From contig DKID01000004.1 in NCBI GenBank assembly GCA_002454045.1, positions 1 to 64,000 on the forward strand: 64,000 nucleotides of DNA. Reading direction: 5' to 3'. A program made the translations under genes and the position numbers. Below the pieces are notes generated by a model. The model had not been told where the DNA came from. It made no database searches and was given only the letters and a program-made list of their open reading frames with translations. The DNA comes from Nitrospina sp. UBA6727. Lineage in GTDB: Bacteria > Nitrospinota > Nitrospinia > Nitrospinales > VA-1. Shown in pieces: positions 1-11,773 of this stretch (positions within the stretch are counted from its first letter, which is position 1; the number at the start of each line of letters is the position of its first letter).

Positions 1-1
1 A

Positions 2-46
2 AAAATAATTGATATGCTGGGCGAGGAAACTTTGGTGGTGAAATGA
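2..46 (+). CDS. possible 3' end of an upstream gene
   Basis: Frame 2 is open from the window edge and ends at a TGA at 44-46, giving a tail of 14 residues that ends in LVVK. It may be the C-terminus of a gene lying upstream. It is too short to identify. The rest of the stretch up to dnaK shows no other coding signal and holds the candidate dnaK promoter. Confidence 0.25.
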   Translation, partial: KIIDMLGEETLVVK

Positions 47-152
47 GTGAGGCTAGCGCAATAACCAAAATAACCTTTTTATTTGCAGGAAGTTGTCGTC
101 GCCAACGCCATAAAGTTCCTCTGAAGATTGAGCATAAAATCCTCGCCGCGGC

Positions 153-181
153 TTGACATCGTCGGGAACAAATCTTATTTA
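153..181 (+). promoter_or_regulatory. candidate sigma70-type promoter of dnaK
   Basis: A perfect -35 hexamer TTGACA at 153-158 is followed after 17 bases by a weak -10 element TATTTA at 176-181, about 80 bases before the dnaK start. No CIRCE inverted repeat (HrcA operator) and no sigma32-like promoter was recognised, so heat control of this operon is not evident from the sequence. Confidence 0.35.
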
Positions 182-263
182 ACCTGAATGTTTGTGAGGA
201 GATGACACCCGTTTACTCAAACTGGTAAATGCATTTATAAAAATAAGGAAAGGATCAAAACTC

Positions 264-2165
<1,902 letters not shown>

Positions 2166-2181
2166 TATCACCCCGTCGCGT

Positions 2182-2208
2182 CGCGCCTTCGAATTCTTCG
2201 GGGGCGCG
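2182..2208 (+). other. stem-loop between dnaK and grpE
   Basis: CGCGCC at 2182-2187 can pair with GGCGCG at 2203-2208 around a 15-base loop, in the 74-base gap after dnaK. No T-run follows, so it is more likely an mRNA-stabilising or attenuating hairpin than a full terminator. Function not shown. Confidence 0.3.
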
Positions 2209-2239
2209 ATTCTATTATCCAGTAACCGCGAATATCCCC

Positions 2240-2848
2240 ATGGCAAAAAACAAATCAAAACCCAACACCGCGCCGCAAGACGAACCTGAAATCAGCGTTG
2301 TGGACCGAAGGTCTTCCATGCTTGACGAAAAGGAAATTGGGGACGCCGGCGAGGAGCGCCTGCCCACTTACGTGGAACGTCTCAAACAGGAAGCCGAAGA
2401 AAAAGACAAACGCCTCCGCGAATACATCGCCGCTTATAAGGAGAAGTCCAGCGAAGACGATGAGTTTCGTAAGCGTCTTGAAAAAGACAACGATGCCCGC
2501 CTCGACCAGTTCAAGGCAAATTTGTTCACTAGGTTAATCCCCATTTTGGACAACTTGAACAGAGCCGTCCAATCCACTATCTCCAACAAAGATTTTGATA
2601 GCCTGCATCAAGGCATGGAAATGGTTACCAAACAATTCGCCCGGGAACTCAAGAATAATGAAGTACAAAAGATCGATACCGACAACCGAAAGTTCAACGC
2701 GAAAACGGATGAGGTAGTTATGACGGAAGAAACCACCGACCCGGAACGGGACAATACGATTGTCGAAGAGATGGAGCCGGGATATATTTTTAAGGACAAG
2801 TTGATCAAAGCCGCTAAAGTAAAAGTAGCGCATTTAAAAACCTCTTAG
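2240..2848 (+). CDS. grpE: nucleotide exchange factor GrpE
   Basis: GrpE releases ADP from DnaK and resets the chaperone cycle. The 202-residue product shows a charged, disordered N-terminus, a long helical coiled-coil part (about residues 45-110, with the RLIPILDNLNRAV region), and a C-terminal beta domain ending with EPGYIFKDKLIKAAKVKVA, close to the GrpE consensus. Length is normal for the family. It lies 74 bases after dnaK and 23 bases before dnaJ, consistent with co-transcription. Confidence 0.95.
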   Translation: MAKNKSKPNTAPQDEPEISVVDRRSSMLDEKEIGDAGEERLPTYVERLKQEAEEKDKRLREYIAAYKEKSSEDDEFRKRLEKDNDARLDQFKANLFTRLIPILDNLNRAVQSTISNKDFDSLHQGMEMVTKQFARELKNNEVQKIDTDNRKFNAKTDEVVMTEETTDPERDNTIVEEMEPGYIFKDKLIKAAKVKVAHLKTS

Positions 2849-2871
2849 CACTTCCGCGAAAATAACAACTC

Positions 2872-3960
2872 ATGAACCAACGAGATTATTATGAAGTGCT
2901 CGGAGTTTCCAAAAACGCAAACGAAAACGAACTGAAAAAAGCCTACCGGCAACAAGCCCTCAAATACCATCCCGACAAAAACCCCGGCGACAAACAGGCC
3001 GAGAACAAATTCAAAGAAGCTTCGGAAGCCTACGACGTCCTGAAAGATTTTGAGAAAAGACAAATCTATGACCAGTTCGGCCACGAAGGTCTTAAGGGAC
3101 GCGGCTTTAGTGGGTTCAGCGGATTCGACGATATCTTTTCCCAGTTCGGGGATATTTTTGGTGACTTCTTTGGCGGCGGCGGACAGCAAAGAACCGGCGC
3201 CGACCTGCGCCTAGATATTTCCATCACGTTCCAAGAAGCCGCCTTCGGAATCAAAAAGAATGTGGAAGTCAATAAGCATCATCCCTGCGGAACTTGCGAA
3301 GGCTCTGGCACCAAACCCGGCTACAGTCCCCGCCCTTGTCGGACTTGCCGAGGAACTGGTCAGGTTATTCGCGCGCAAGGTTTTTTCAGCGTCCAATCCA
3401 CCTGCCCCAATTGCCACGGCGCTGGGCAAATCATCACCCATCCCTGCGCCGAATGTCACGGAGATGGCCGGGTCATTATAAACAAAAAACTTTCCATCAA
3501 CATCCCAGCCGGCGTGGACGATGGCTCCCGCATCCGCTTGAGGGGCGAGGGAGAACTGGGGGCGCAGGGTCTTCCCCCCGGCGACCTCTATGTCATGACG
3601 CATGTCTCCGCGCACAAATTTTTTCATCGGGAAGGTCACGACATCCATTGCCGAATGAATTTGACTTTTTCCCAAGCGGCGCTCGGCGCAAAAATTCAGG
3701 TTCCCCTGCTCAATGAAGGGGAAACAAAAATCATATCCGTCCCCGCCGGAGTGCAGACCAATGACACTCATCGTATTTCGGACGCAGGCATTCCGCAACT
3801 GCGCGGACACCGCAGAGGAAATCAGGTTATTCATTTCGTCGTGGAAACTCCCAAGCGTTTGAACAAGAGACAAAAAGAATTGTTCAAGGAACTGGCGGAG
3901 ATAGAGGGGAACCCTATCAAGGAAACACTAAAAGGATTTTTCCAAAAATTAGGAGTGTAA
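2872..3960 (+). CDS. dnaJ: chaperone DnaJ (Hsp40)
   Basis: DnaJ delivers substrates to DnaK and stimulates its ATPase. The 362-residue protein has a J domain at residues 1-70 with the HPD motif (KYHPDKN), a Gly/Phe-rich linker (GFSGFSGFDD and following), and a zinc domain with all four CxxCxGxG repeats (CGTCEGSG, CRTCRGTG, CPNCHGAG, CAECHGDG), then the two C-terminal peptide-binding beta domains. It is a complete class A Hsp40. A 23-base spacing from grpE suggests one transcript. The second J-domain protein of the window (at 15.2 kb) has only a degenerate zinc region. Confidence 0.98.
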   Translation: MNQRDYYEVLGVSKNANENELKKAYRQQALKYHPDKNPGDKQAENKFKEASEAYDVLKDFEKRQIYDQFGHEGLKGRGFSGFSGFDDIFSQFGDIFGDFFGGGGQQRTGADLRLDISITFQEAAFGIKKNVEVNKHHPCGTCEGSGTKPGYSPRPCRTCRGTGQVIRAQGFFSVQSTCPNCHGAGQIITHPCAECHGDGRVIINKKLSINIPAGVDDGSRIRLRGEGELGAQGLPPGDLYVMTHVSAHKFFHREGHDIHCRMNLTFSQAALGAKIQVPLLNEGETKIISVPAGVQTNDTHRISDAGIPQLRGHRRGNQVIHFVVETPKRLNKRQKELFKELAEIEGNPIKETLKGFFQKLGV

Positions 3961-4149
3961 CTTTTCACGGCGCGACGAGACCATCAGCGTCTCGCGACAA
4001 TCAAGCAAGCCGCATTAAGGATTTTTAATTCCGCATTAACAGCCATTTAATTTGCAGATTTTATTATCACCTCGGCAGCCAGAAAAAATAATCGCCGACC
4101 GCGGCGATTGTGCATTTTTGAAAACGCAACAGAACTGGAGGATTCCATC

Positions 4150-5298
4150 ATGGCTAGGAAATTTAAAATCCCAACGGCGTTTGCTCTGTTCACCTTTTTG
4201 CTTCTTCCCATTTCATATGAAATTGGGATTTTAGATTTTCGCGCCGCGGATTCCGCGTTTGGACTGAGCACCAAATCTAATCCAGTAGGAACCAATCTGA
4301 TCGTGGAGATTGCCAAGAAACAAAATCCCGCGGTCGTCTTCGTCACCTCTAAAATAAAATTTCAACCGGCAAGAGGAAACGCCCCGCAACCTTTCGGACG
4401 GTTCGCGCCGCCGCATGATGGCAGGTCTTTTACTCCGCCATCGCGACCAAGGAGCGGAACCGGCAGCGGGTTCATCATCGATCATGACGGACATATTCTG
4501 ACCAACAACCACGTCGTGGAAAATGCCGACATCATAAAAGTGACCTTGCAAAATGGAAAGGAATACGACGCTCGACTTGTCGGCTCGGACCCAAAGACCG
4601 ACGTCGCGCTGATAAAAATCATCGAGGAAAATGGTGAGCGCACTTCCTTCCCGTTTATGTCGATGGGCGATTCAGAAAAAGTCGCGGTCGGAGAATGGGT
4701 CGTCGCCATCGGCAACCCGTTCGGTCTATCCCACACCGTGACCACGGGGGTGGTCAGCGCGAAAGGCAGGAACATCGGCAGCGGACCCTACGATGAGTTC
4801 ATCCAGACTGATGCTTCGATCAACCCCGGCAACAGCGGCGGACCGTTGCTGAATATGAACGGGGACGTGATAGGCATCAACACGGCAATTTTTTCTGGTA
4901 GCGGCGGAAACATGGGCATCGGTTTTGCTCTGCCGATCAATATGGCAAAAGCCATTCTCGATGACTTGAAGGAAAAAGGGAAAGTTACGCGCGGATGGCT
5001 CGGAGTCATGATCCAAAGAATCACCCCGGCACTGCAAACATCTTTCAATCTCGAAAACGCAAACGGTGCGCTCGTCAATGACATCGTCCCCAATAGTCCC
5101 GCCGACCGCGGCGGAATGAAGCGCGGGGATGTCATCACTCGGTTTGATGGGGTCGAAATAACTTCCGTGGAAAAGTTACCCAAGCAGGTGGCATCCGTGA
5201 AGCCGGAAAAATCCGTGAAGGTTGAAGTGATCCGCCACGGCAAATCTAAAATACTGGACATCAAAATAAAAGCGATGAAGGAAGAACAACCCGCCTAG
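4150..5298 (+). CDS. periplasmic serine protease, HtrA/DegQ family
   Basis: A trypsin-like periplasmic protease that degrades misfolded envelope proteins. The 382-residue product begins with a signal peptide (MARKFKIPTAFALF and a hydrophobic core). The catalytic triad is visible as His121 (NNHVV), Asp151 (KTDVALIK) and Ser229 (GNSGGP). One PDZ domain follows (about 285-375). With a single PDZ it resembles DegS or a short DegQ/MucD rather than the two-PDZ DegP. The ATG at 4150 is chosen because GGAGG lies just upstream; an in-frame start at 4108 would only add residues without a ribosome site. A hairpin terminator follows. Confidence 0.93.
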   Translation: MARKFKIPTAFALFTFLLLPISYEIGILDFRAADSAFGLSTKSNPVGTNLIVEIAKKQNPAVVFVTSKIKFQPARGNAPQPFGRFAPPHDGRSFTPPSRPRSGTGSGFIIDHDGHILTNNHVVENADIIKVTLQNGKEYDARLVGSDPKTDVALIKIIEENGERTSFPFMSMGDSEKVAVGEWVVAIGNPFGLSHTVTTGVVSAKGRNIGSGPYDEFIQTDASINPGNSGGPLLNMNGDVIGINTAIFSGSGGNMGIGFALPINMAKAILDDLKEKGKVTRGWLGVMIQRITPALQTSFNLENANGALVNDIVPNSPADRGGMKRGDVITRFDGVEITSVEKLPKQVASVKPEKSVKVEVIRHGKSKILDIKIKAMKEEQPA

Positions 5299-5335
5299 TT
5301 TCCCGCAAGTTTGCAACAGGCGGGCTTACCTCCTG

Positions 5336-5381
5336 AAAGGGGACTGCGTTGTCAAGGGCGCGGTCCCTTTTCTAATTTTTT
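5336..5381 (+). terminator. rho-independent terminator after the HtrA gene
   Basis: AAAGGGGAC at 5336-5344 pairs with GTCCCTTTT at 5363-5371 (nine pairs, one G-T), followed by TCTAATTTTTT. It sits 38 bases after the protease stop and separates it from the converging gltD gene. Confidence 0.6.
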
Positions 5382-5479
5382 ACATCGGAAAATAAACGGG
5401 CGGGAAAGTATAGTCAACATCCTCGGCGACCATCTGCAAAATCACAAGCGGAGCGAAGAGGTTTGCGGAAATCTAAAAG

Positions 5480-6967
5480 TCATTTCAAAAACTGACTGTG
5501 CGGAAGTTGCGTCGTCCCCATAAGGTGAAGGTCTACCGACCTCGCGGCTTCGCGGCCTTCGGCAATAGCCCAGACCACCAACGATTGCCCGCGGGTCATG
5601 TCTCCGGCGACGAAGACTCCGTCCACACTTGTCATTTTCTTATCATCGCAGGCTACGTTTCCCCGCGCATCCAGTTCCACTTCAAGTTCCTGCAGCATAC
5701 CTTCGTGGATAGGATGAACAAAACCCATCGCCAACAAAACCAGTTCAACATCCAACTCAAACTCCGAGCCGGGAACTTCCCGCATTGCGGGACGGTTTGT
5801 TTTAGGATCGATGTCGCCGAACTCAATTTTTATTCCGTGCACTCTGGAAACTTTACCGTCCTTGCCGGAAAACATTTTCGTGGCAACACAATATTCCGTG
5901 ATGCCATTTTTCCCGCCGTGCACATTTGCTTCTTCATGCGAAGAAGAAACCCTGAATATTTTTGGCCACTGCGGCCAAGGATTATCGCCGCTCCTTTCCT
6001 GAGGCGGCTCTGACAAAAGTTCAAACTGATAAACATTTTTCGCGCCTTGTCGGAGCGAAGTTCCCAGGCAATCCGACCCAGTATCCCCGCCGCCGAGAAT
6101 CAAAACATTTTTATCTTTAGCGGTGATGGATATTTTTTCAGCAATCGTATCTCCCTCGTTGCGCTTATTTTGTTGCGGGAGAAATTCCATGGCGAAATGA
6201 ATGCCGTCAAGGTTCCGTCCTTCCACGGCGATGTCGCGGGGTTTCTGTGCGCCGCCGCAAAGTATCACCGCGTCAAATTCGTTTTTCAATTCGTTCGCCG
6301 ATTTGTCGACCCCGATGTTGATGCCGGTCTTAAAGATTACGCCGGATTTTTTCATCACCTGCAATCGGCGTTTTACAACTTCCTTCTCCAACTTAAAGTG
6401 AGGGATGCCGTACATCAAGAGTCCGCCGACACGATCATCTTTTTCGAAAACGGTGACCTCGTGTCCCGCCGCGTTGAGTTGATCCGCGCAGGCCAATCCC
6501 GCTGGCCCCGACCCGACAACCGCTATTTTTTTTTCCGTTCGAAACGCAGGTTTGCGCGGCTTGATGAATCCCAACTCAAATCCTTTTTCCGCGATCATCT
6601 CTTCGATTTTGCAAATCGTAACCGCCGGTTCCGTGATGCCCAACACGCAAGCACTTTCGCAAGGAGCGGGACATATGCGCCCGGTAAATTCGGGAAAATT
6701 GTTGGTCTTCTGCAACAACTCCACCGCCTCTCGATACCGGCCACGATAGACCATGTCGTTCCAGTCGGGAATTAAATTTCCTAGCGGACAGCCGGTGTCG
6801 CTTTGACAAAACGGAACTCCGCAATCCATGCACCGAGCTCCTTGCTGCCGATACTTTTCTTCCGGGAACGGAGCGTAGCATTCCTTCTGATCCTTGAGCC
6901 GATTTTCAACCGGCCGCACAGACGGCGTCTCTCGCCCGTACTCCATGAATCCTTTTAGCGCACCCAT
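5480..6967 (-). CDS. gltD: glutamate synthase (NADPH) small subunit
   Basis: The beta subunit of glutamate synthase oxidises NAD(P)H and passes electrons through FAD and iron-sulfur clusters to the GltB subunit. The 495-residue protein has the N-terminal cysteine clusters (CMDCGVPFC and CPLGNLIPDW, residues about 45-70), the FAD-binding glycine motif VVGSGPAGLACA near residue 150, and the NAD(P)H-binding motif LGGGDTGSDC near 290. Length is normal. It lies directly downstream of gltB with a 32-base gap and an AAAGGA ribosome site, so the two form a gltBD operon read leftwards. Confidence 0.97.
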   Translation of the reverse strand: MGALKGFMEYGRETPSVRPVENRLKDQKECYAPFPEEKYRQQGARCMDCGVPFCQSDTGCPLGNLIPDWNDMVYRGRYREAVELLQKTNNFPEFTGRICPAPCESACVLGITEPAVTICKIEEMIAEKGFELGFIKPRKPAFRTEKKIAVVGSGPAGLACADQLNAAGHEVTVFEKDDRVGGLLMYGIPHFKLEKEVVKRRLQVMKKSGVIFKTGINIGVDKSANELKNEFDAVILCGGAQKPRDIAVEGRNLDGIHFAMEFLPQQNKRNEGDTIAEKISITAKDKNVLILGGGDTGSDCLGTSLRQGAKNVYQFELLSEPPQERSGDNPWPQWPKIFRVSSSHEEANVHGGKNGITEYCVATKMFSGKDGKVSRVHGIKIEFGDIDPKTNRPAMREVPGSEFELDVELVLLAMGFVHPIHEGMLQELEVELDARGNVACDDKKMTSVDGVFVAGDMTRGQSLVVWAIAEGREAARSVDLHLMGTTQLPHSQFLK

Positions 6968-6999
6968 TGAAAATTTTAATTCCTTTCTAGAAATTTTCG

Positions 7000-9900
7000 T
7001 CAGGCGACCAGCGCTGCATTTTTTCTCTTACGTTCTTCCAGCACTCGGCGATAATCTTGCGGATAAACTTTGACGAACTTTGGCAGGGTTTCTTCCCACT
7101 CATCAAGCATCTTTTTTGCGACGCGGCTTTGCGTACTTTGAAAGTGTTCCTCAATCGACTGCTTTAATTGTTGAACATCTTCGGGTTCTTCAACGGCAAG
7201 TAGATCGACGATATTTTTGTTGCAGTGAATGGGGAACGTATTGTCTCGGTTGAAAACATACGCCAGTCCGCCGCTCATTCCGGCGGCGAAGTTTCTGCCC
7301 GTGGAACCGAGAACCACAACGGTTCCTCCCGTCATATATTCGCAACCGTGGTCGCCCACCTCTTCCACCACTGCCTGCGCGCCGCTGTTGCGCACGGCGA
7401 AACGTTCCCCCGCAATTCCGCGAAAAAATGCTTTTCCGGAAACGGCACCGTAGAGAACGGTGTTTCCTATTAAAATATTTTCTTCGGCGACGAGGGTGGA
7501 ATTTTTCGGCGGATAAATAATCAATCTTCCGCCCGACAAACCTTTTCCCACGTAGTCGTTGGCATCTCCGGCAAGACGAAAAGTTATCCCCGGCGCAAGG
7601 AAAGCCCCGAAGCTTTGGCCCGCGGAGCCTGTAAAATTAAACTGGATCGTGTCCGCCGGCAATCCTTCTTCCCCGTGCAATTTAGAAATACGATAACTGA
7701 GCATCGCCCCGGTGGCTCGGTCGGTGTTACGGATGGAGATATCACCGTGGACCTGAATTTTATTTGCGATGGCCGGCTGACTCATCGCTATCAGTTTATG
7801 GTCTAACGCGTTGTCCAAGTCGCCGCTCAAATCTTGCGTGCAGACATTTCTCAGCGCCACTTTTTCATCCACCGCGGGTTTAAATAAAATTTTACTCACA
7901 TCCAAACCGCTGGCTTTCCAATGGTCAACCGCTTCTTCTCCTTCGAGCAATTCTACTTTGCCAATCAGGTCGATGAACTTTCTAATTCCCAATCGCGCCA
8001 TAATTTCCCGGACTTCTTCCGCGATGAAGCGAAAAAAATTGACGACATAATCCGCCTTCGCGTCAAACTTTTTTCTGAGGACCGGGTCTTGTGTTGCAAT
8101 CCCCACCGAGCAAGTATTGAGATGACATTTTCTCATCATGATGCAACCCATCGTAATCAGGGCGGTGGTGGAAAACCCAAACTCATCGGCGCCAAGGATT
8201 CCGCCAATCACAACATCGCGTCCCGTTTTGAGTTGCCCATCCACTTGAACGCGAATGCGCCCGCGAAGATCGTTGAGTATGAGAACCTGTTGCGTTTCGG
8301 AAAGACCAAGTTCCCAAGGAAGTCCCGCGTGTTTGATCGAAGTCTGCGGCGATGCTCCGGTCCCGCCATCGTGTCCGGCGATCAACACTCCTTCCGCGCG
8401 CGCTTTGGAAACTCCCGCCGCGATGGTGCCGACGCCCGCTTCCGCGACGAGTTTGACACTCACCCGCGCGTCGGGGTTGGCATTGTGAAGATCAAATATC
8501 AGTTGCTGTAAATCTTCGATGGAATAAATATCGTGATGAGGAGGAGGAGAAATCAAAGCCACGCCCGGCGTTGAGTTGCGAATCTTGGCGATGTACTCGC
8601 TGACTTTATGCCCCGGCAACTGACCGCCTTCGCCGGGCTTCGCGCCTTGGGCAATCTTGATTTGCATTTCGTCGGCGTTCGCCAAATAAAAACTGTTCAC
8701 CCCGAATCGTCCCGAGGCGACTTGCTTGATTTTGCTACGGCGGGAATCTCCGTTCGCGTCTGGAATATAGCGCACCGAATCTTCGCCGCCTTCGCCCGTG
8801 TTGCTTTTCCCGCCCAGTCGATTCATGGCGATCGCCAACGTCTCGTGGGCTTCGCGGGAAATCGAACCGATGGACATGGCGCCGGTACAAAAACGTTTGG
8901 TGATCGCCGCCGCGGGTTCCACTTCGTCAATGGGAATCGGTGTCGTCGCCTTAAAGTTGAGTAGTCCCCGCAAAGTACATTGCCGCGTACTTTCTTCGTC
9001 GGCGTGTTGGGAAAACTTTTTGTAGGTCGCGTAATCGTTGGTGCGGGTGGCGTGTTGCAATAATCCGATGGCGTGCGGATTGAGCATATGTTTTTCTTCG
9101 CCGCGGCGCCAATGGTAGTCACCGCCAAGTTCCAGTTGCGGAAAAAGTTCGCCGCCGAAAGCTCGTTGATGTCTCGCCAGCGTCTCCGTTGCCAGCACGT
9201 CAAGACCCGCGCCGCTTACTCGGGAAGGGGTGCCGGTAAAGAAACGTTCTATCACGTCTTCGTTTAATCCAACCGCTTCAAAAATTTGCGCGCCGCGATA
9301 ACTTTGGATGGTGGAGATTCCCATCTTCGCGATGATTTTGAATAAACCTTTTTTTGTCGCCTCGATAAAATTATCGACCGCCGCGCGCGCGTCTTGCTTT
9401 TCGATATACACCGCTTCGTTCGCGATCTGCACCGCCGTTTCGTAAGCGAGGTAAGGATAAACCGCGCCGGCGCCGTAACCAATCAACAACGCGAAGTGCA
9501 TCATCTCCCGCGCTTCGCCGGTCTCCACAGCCAACCCTACCCGAGTGCGCGTCCTCCCGCGCAAAAGGTGATGGTGCACTCCAGCGGTGGCGATGAGGCT
9601 GGGCAAGGCGGCGTGGTCGGCATCGATTCCCTTGTCGGACAAAACCAAAATGGTGGCGCCGTCTTCGATCGCTTGCGAAGATTTTTCGCACAACACATCC
9701 AAAGCGCGTTCCATTCCTTTTTTCCCTTCGGCGACGGGGAACAAAGTTGAAAGCACGGCGGTCTTCAAATACTCCTCATCGAGTTTGCGGATTTTCTCCA
9801 TCTCTTCGCCGGTGAGAATGGGGTGCGCAACTTTTAGTTTGCGGCAATGTTCGGGGCTCTCTTCCAAAAGGTTTTTTTCTTTTCCGAGCGTCACCTCCAT

Positions 9901-11520
9901 GGACATAACAAGTTCTTCGCGGATGGAGTCGATGGCGGGGTTGGTCACTTGCGCGAAAAGTTGCTTGAAGTAATGGAACAACAGTTGCGGCTTTTGCGAC
10001 AAAACCGCGAGCGGCGTGTCGTTGCCCATCGAGCCGGTCGCTTCCTGCGCGGTTCCAATCATGGGGGCGATGATGAACTTGATGTCTTCGAGGGTGTATC
10101 CGAACGCGGTCTGACGGGTTAAGAGGGAATCGTAATCTGGCGCGAACTTGTAATTCGTCGCCGGCAAATCTTTGAGGTTAACCTGATTTTCCGTCACCCA
10201 TTTTTTATAAGGTTTTTGCGTTACGATTTTAGTTTTCAATTCTTCATCGGAAATGATGCGCCCTTCGTTGATGTCGATGAGAAACATTTTGCCCGGCTGC
10301 AACCTTCCCTTGTAAGCAATGTTGGCTTCGTCCACGGGGAGGACGCCTACTTCGGACGCCATGATGACGAGCCCGTCTTTGGTCACATAATAACGTGACG
10401 GACGCAAACCATTTCGGTCCAGCACCGCGCCGCAAGTTTCGCCGTCGGTGAAAGCGATGGAGGCGGGACCGTCCCATGGTTCCATCATGGAAGCGTGGAA
10501 TTCGTAAAACCCGCGCTTGTCTTCGTCCATCGTTTCGTGCCCGCTCCACGGTTCGGGGATCATCATCATCATGGCGTGGGCTAACGAGCGCCCCGTCAAG
10601 AACAACATTTCCAATGCTTGATCAAAGTCCGCCGAGTCGCTACCGCCCGGGGCGATGACGGGGAGGATGGTGTTGATGTCTTCGAACAAAGGCGACGCAA
10701 ACATTGACTCGCGGGCGCGCATCCAATTTTGGTTTCCGCGGACTGTATTGATTTCGCCGTTGTGCGCGATGTAACGAAACGGCTGGGCTCGTCCCCACGA
10801 TGGAAATGTATTGGTGCTATAACGAGAATGGGCTAACGCCAAAGCCGAAATCATGTTCAAGTCTTTGAGGTCGAGATAATAAGTTTCCAATTGCGGAGCC
10901 ATCAGTTGCCCTTTGTAAATTAGGGTCTTGCTGGAAAGACTGCAGGTGTAAAAGTTTTCGTTGTTGTCATTGAGCCCGGCTTGCCGCACTTCCCACGCGG
11001 TGCGTTTGCGAACACAATAAAGCCTGCGTTCAAAAGCCAACTGGTCTTTAACGTCCGCGCTAGCGCCGACAAAAATTTGTTTGATGACCGGTTCAACGGA
11101 ACGGGCTTTCACTCCGATCATTGTGTTGTCCACCGGAACATCGCGCCAACCGAGAAGCACCAAGCCCGCGGTTGCAACGGCGCGCTCCATGATTTGTTGA
11201 CCTTGCTTTGCGCCGTCGCCGGGCGGAAGAAAAATATTTCCCACGGCGTATCGCCCAGCCTCGGGCAACTTGACGCCGACTTGCTCGCTCTGCTCCTGGA
11301 AAAACAAATGCGGAATTTGGATGAGAATCCCGGCACCGTCGCCCGTCGCCGAGTCGGAACCGCAGGCTCCGCGATGCTCCAGCTTCGTGAGGATTTCCAA
11401 TCCCTGGGTAATAATTTCGTGAGACTTTTCGCCCTTCATATTCATGACGAACCCCACCCCGCAACTATCTTTCTCGAAGGCGGGATCATAAAGTCCCTGT
11501 TTTTTTGGGAAAGCGTACAT
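7000..11520 (-). CDS. gltB: glutamate synthase (NADPH) large subunit
   Basis: GltB converts 2-oxoglutarate and glutamine to two glutamates. The 1506-residue protein begins with a short propeptide; Cys20 in DSCGVGF is the expected N-terminal nucleophile of the glutaminase domain after processing. The central and FMN-binding synthase domains follow, with the 3Fe-4S cysteines in CIMMRKCHLNTC, then the C-terminal glycine-rich beta-helix domain (GGLAYVF). The start at 11520 is chosen because AAGGAAATCT precedes the ATG and the nucleophile is then at the usual distance; an upstream in-frame start at 11574 would add 18 residues. It is first in the gltBD operon; an inverted repeat at 11693-11716 may control it. 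Confidence 0.97.
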   Translation of the reverse strand: MYAFPKKQGLYDPAFEKDSCGVGFVMNMKGEKSHEIITQGLEILTKLEHRGACGSDSATGDGAGILIQIPHLFFQEQSEQVGVKLPEAGRYAVGNIFLPPGDGAKQGQQIMERAVATAGLVLLGWRDVPVDNTMIGVKARSVEPVIKQIFVGASADVKDQLAFERRLYCVRKRTAWEVRQAGLNDNNENFYTCSLSSKTLIYKGQLMAPQLETYYLDLKDLNMISALALAHSRYSTNTFPSWGRAQPFRYIAHNGEINTVRGNQNWMRARESMFASPLFEDINTILPVIAPGGSDSADFDQALEMLFLTGRSLAHAMMMMIPEPWSGHETMDEDKRGFYEFHASMMEPWDGPASIAFTDGETCGAVLDRNGLRPSRYYVTKDGLVIMASEVGVLPVDEANIAYKGRLQPGKMFLIDINEGRIISDEELKTKIVTQKPYKKWVTENQVNLKDLPATNYKFAPDYDSLLTRQTAFGYTLEDIKFIIAPMIGTAQEATGSMGNDTPLAVLSQKPQLLFHYFKQLFAQVTNPAIDSIREELVMSMEVTLGKEKNLLEESPEHCRKLKVAHPILTGEEMEKIRKLDEEYLKTAVLSTLFPVAEGKKGMERALDVLCEKSSQAIEDGATILVLSDKGIDADHAALPSLIATAGVHHHLLRGRTRTRVGLAVETGEAREMMHFALLIGYGAGAVYPYLAYETAVQIANEAVYIEKQDARAAVDNFIEATKKGLFKIIAKMGISTIQSYRGAQIFEAVGLNEDVIERFFTGTPSRVSGAGLDVLATETLARHQRAFGGELFPQLELGGDYHWRRGEEKHMLNPHAIGLLQHATRTNDYATYKKFSQHADEESTRQCTLRGLLNFKATTPIPIDEVEPAAAITKRFCTGAMSIGSISREAHETLAIAMNRLGGKSNTGEGGEDSVRYIPDANGDSRRSKIKQVASGRFGVNSFYLANADEMQIKIAQGAKPGEGGQLPGHKVSEYIAKIRNSTPGVALISPPPHHDIYSIEDLQQLIFDLHNANPDARVSVKLVAEAGVGTIAAGVSKARAEGVLIAGHDGGTGASPQTSIKHAGLPWELGLSETQQVLILNDLRGRIRVQVDGQLKTGRDVVIGGILGADEFGFSTTALITMGCIMMRKCHLNTCSVGIATQDPVLRKKFDAKADYVVNFFRFIAEEVREIMARLGIRKFIDLIGKVELLEGEEAVDHWKASGLDVSKILFKPAVDEKVALRNVCTQDLSGDLDNALDHKLIAMSQPAIANKIQVHGDISIRNTDRATGAMLSYRISKLHGEEGLPADTIQFNFTGSAGQSFGAFLAPGITFRLAGDANDYVGKGLSGGRLIIYPPKNSTLVAEENILIGNTVLYGAVSGKAFFRGIAGERFAVRNSGAQAVVEEVGDHGCEYMTGGTVVVLGSTGRNFAAGMSGGLAYVFNRDNTFPIHCNKNIVDLLAVEEPEDVQQLKQSIEEHFQSTQSRVAKKMLDEWEETLPKFVKVYPQDYRRVLEERKRKNAALVA

Positions 11521-11692
11521 AGATTTCCTTAACCCGTTGAATTTGGAATGTCCCTTACATCCCGCAGAAACCAAAAACTTTCAGGCGGAAACTTTCCGTC
11601 ACAAGCAAAAGTCGCAACTAGTGGGAGTCCCTTGGCGCCACCAAGTTCTACATCAAGAGGCTCTGCGGAGGAACTGATAAATTAATGCGGAT

Positions 11693-11716
11693 ATTATACA
11701 TAACAAAGTGTATAAT
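11693..11716. promoter_or_regulatory. inverted repeat with paired -10-like boxes upstream of gltB
   Basis: ATTATACA and TGTATAAT form a perfect 8-base inverted repeat around an 8-base spacer. Each arm contains a consensus -10 hexamer TATAAT, one on each strand, so it could be an operator, overlapping divergent promoters, or both. It lies 173 bases from the gltB start and 57 bases from the decayed CBS-ACT gene. No good -35 box was found at 17 bases for either strand. Confidence 0.4.
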
Positions 11717-11773
11717 TTGAATAATTAGTGCAAGTTGACGCGAAGGTTTCGGGAAAGCCAATCAGGGAGCGCA

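Noticed and set aside
3976..3994. Hairpin CGAGAC/GTCTCG after dnaJ
   Set aside because: Six-base stem without a T-run; not enough for a terminator call.
4108..4149. Earlier in-frame start for the HtrA gene
   Set aside because: The ATG at 4150 has a clear GGAGG site and a better signal peptide.
7225..11532. Many plus-strand ORFs over gltB and gltD
   Set aside because: They follow from the codon bias of the minus-strand genes and encode repetitive basic residues with no domain.
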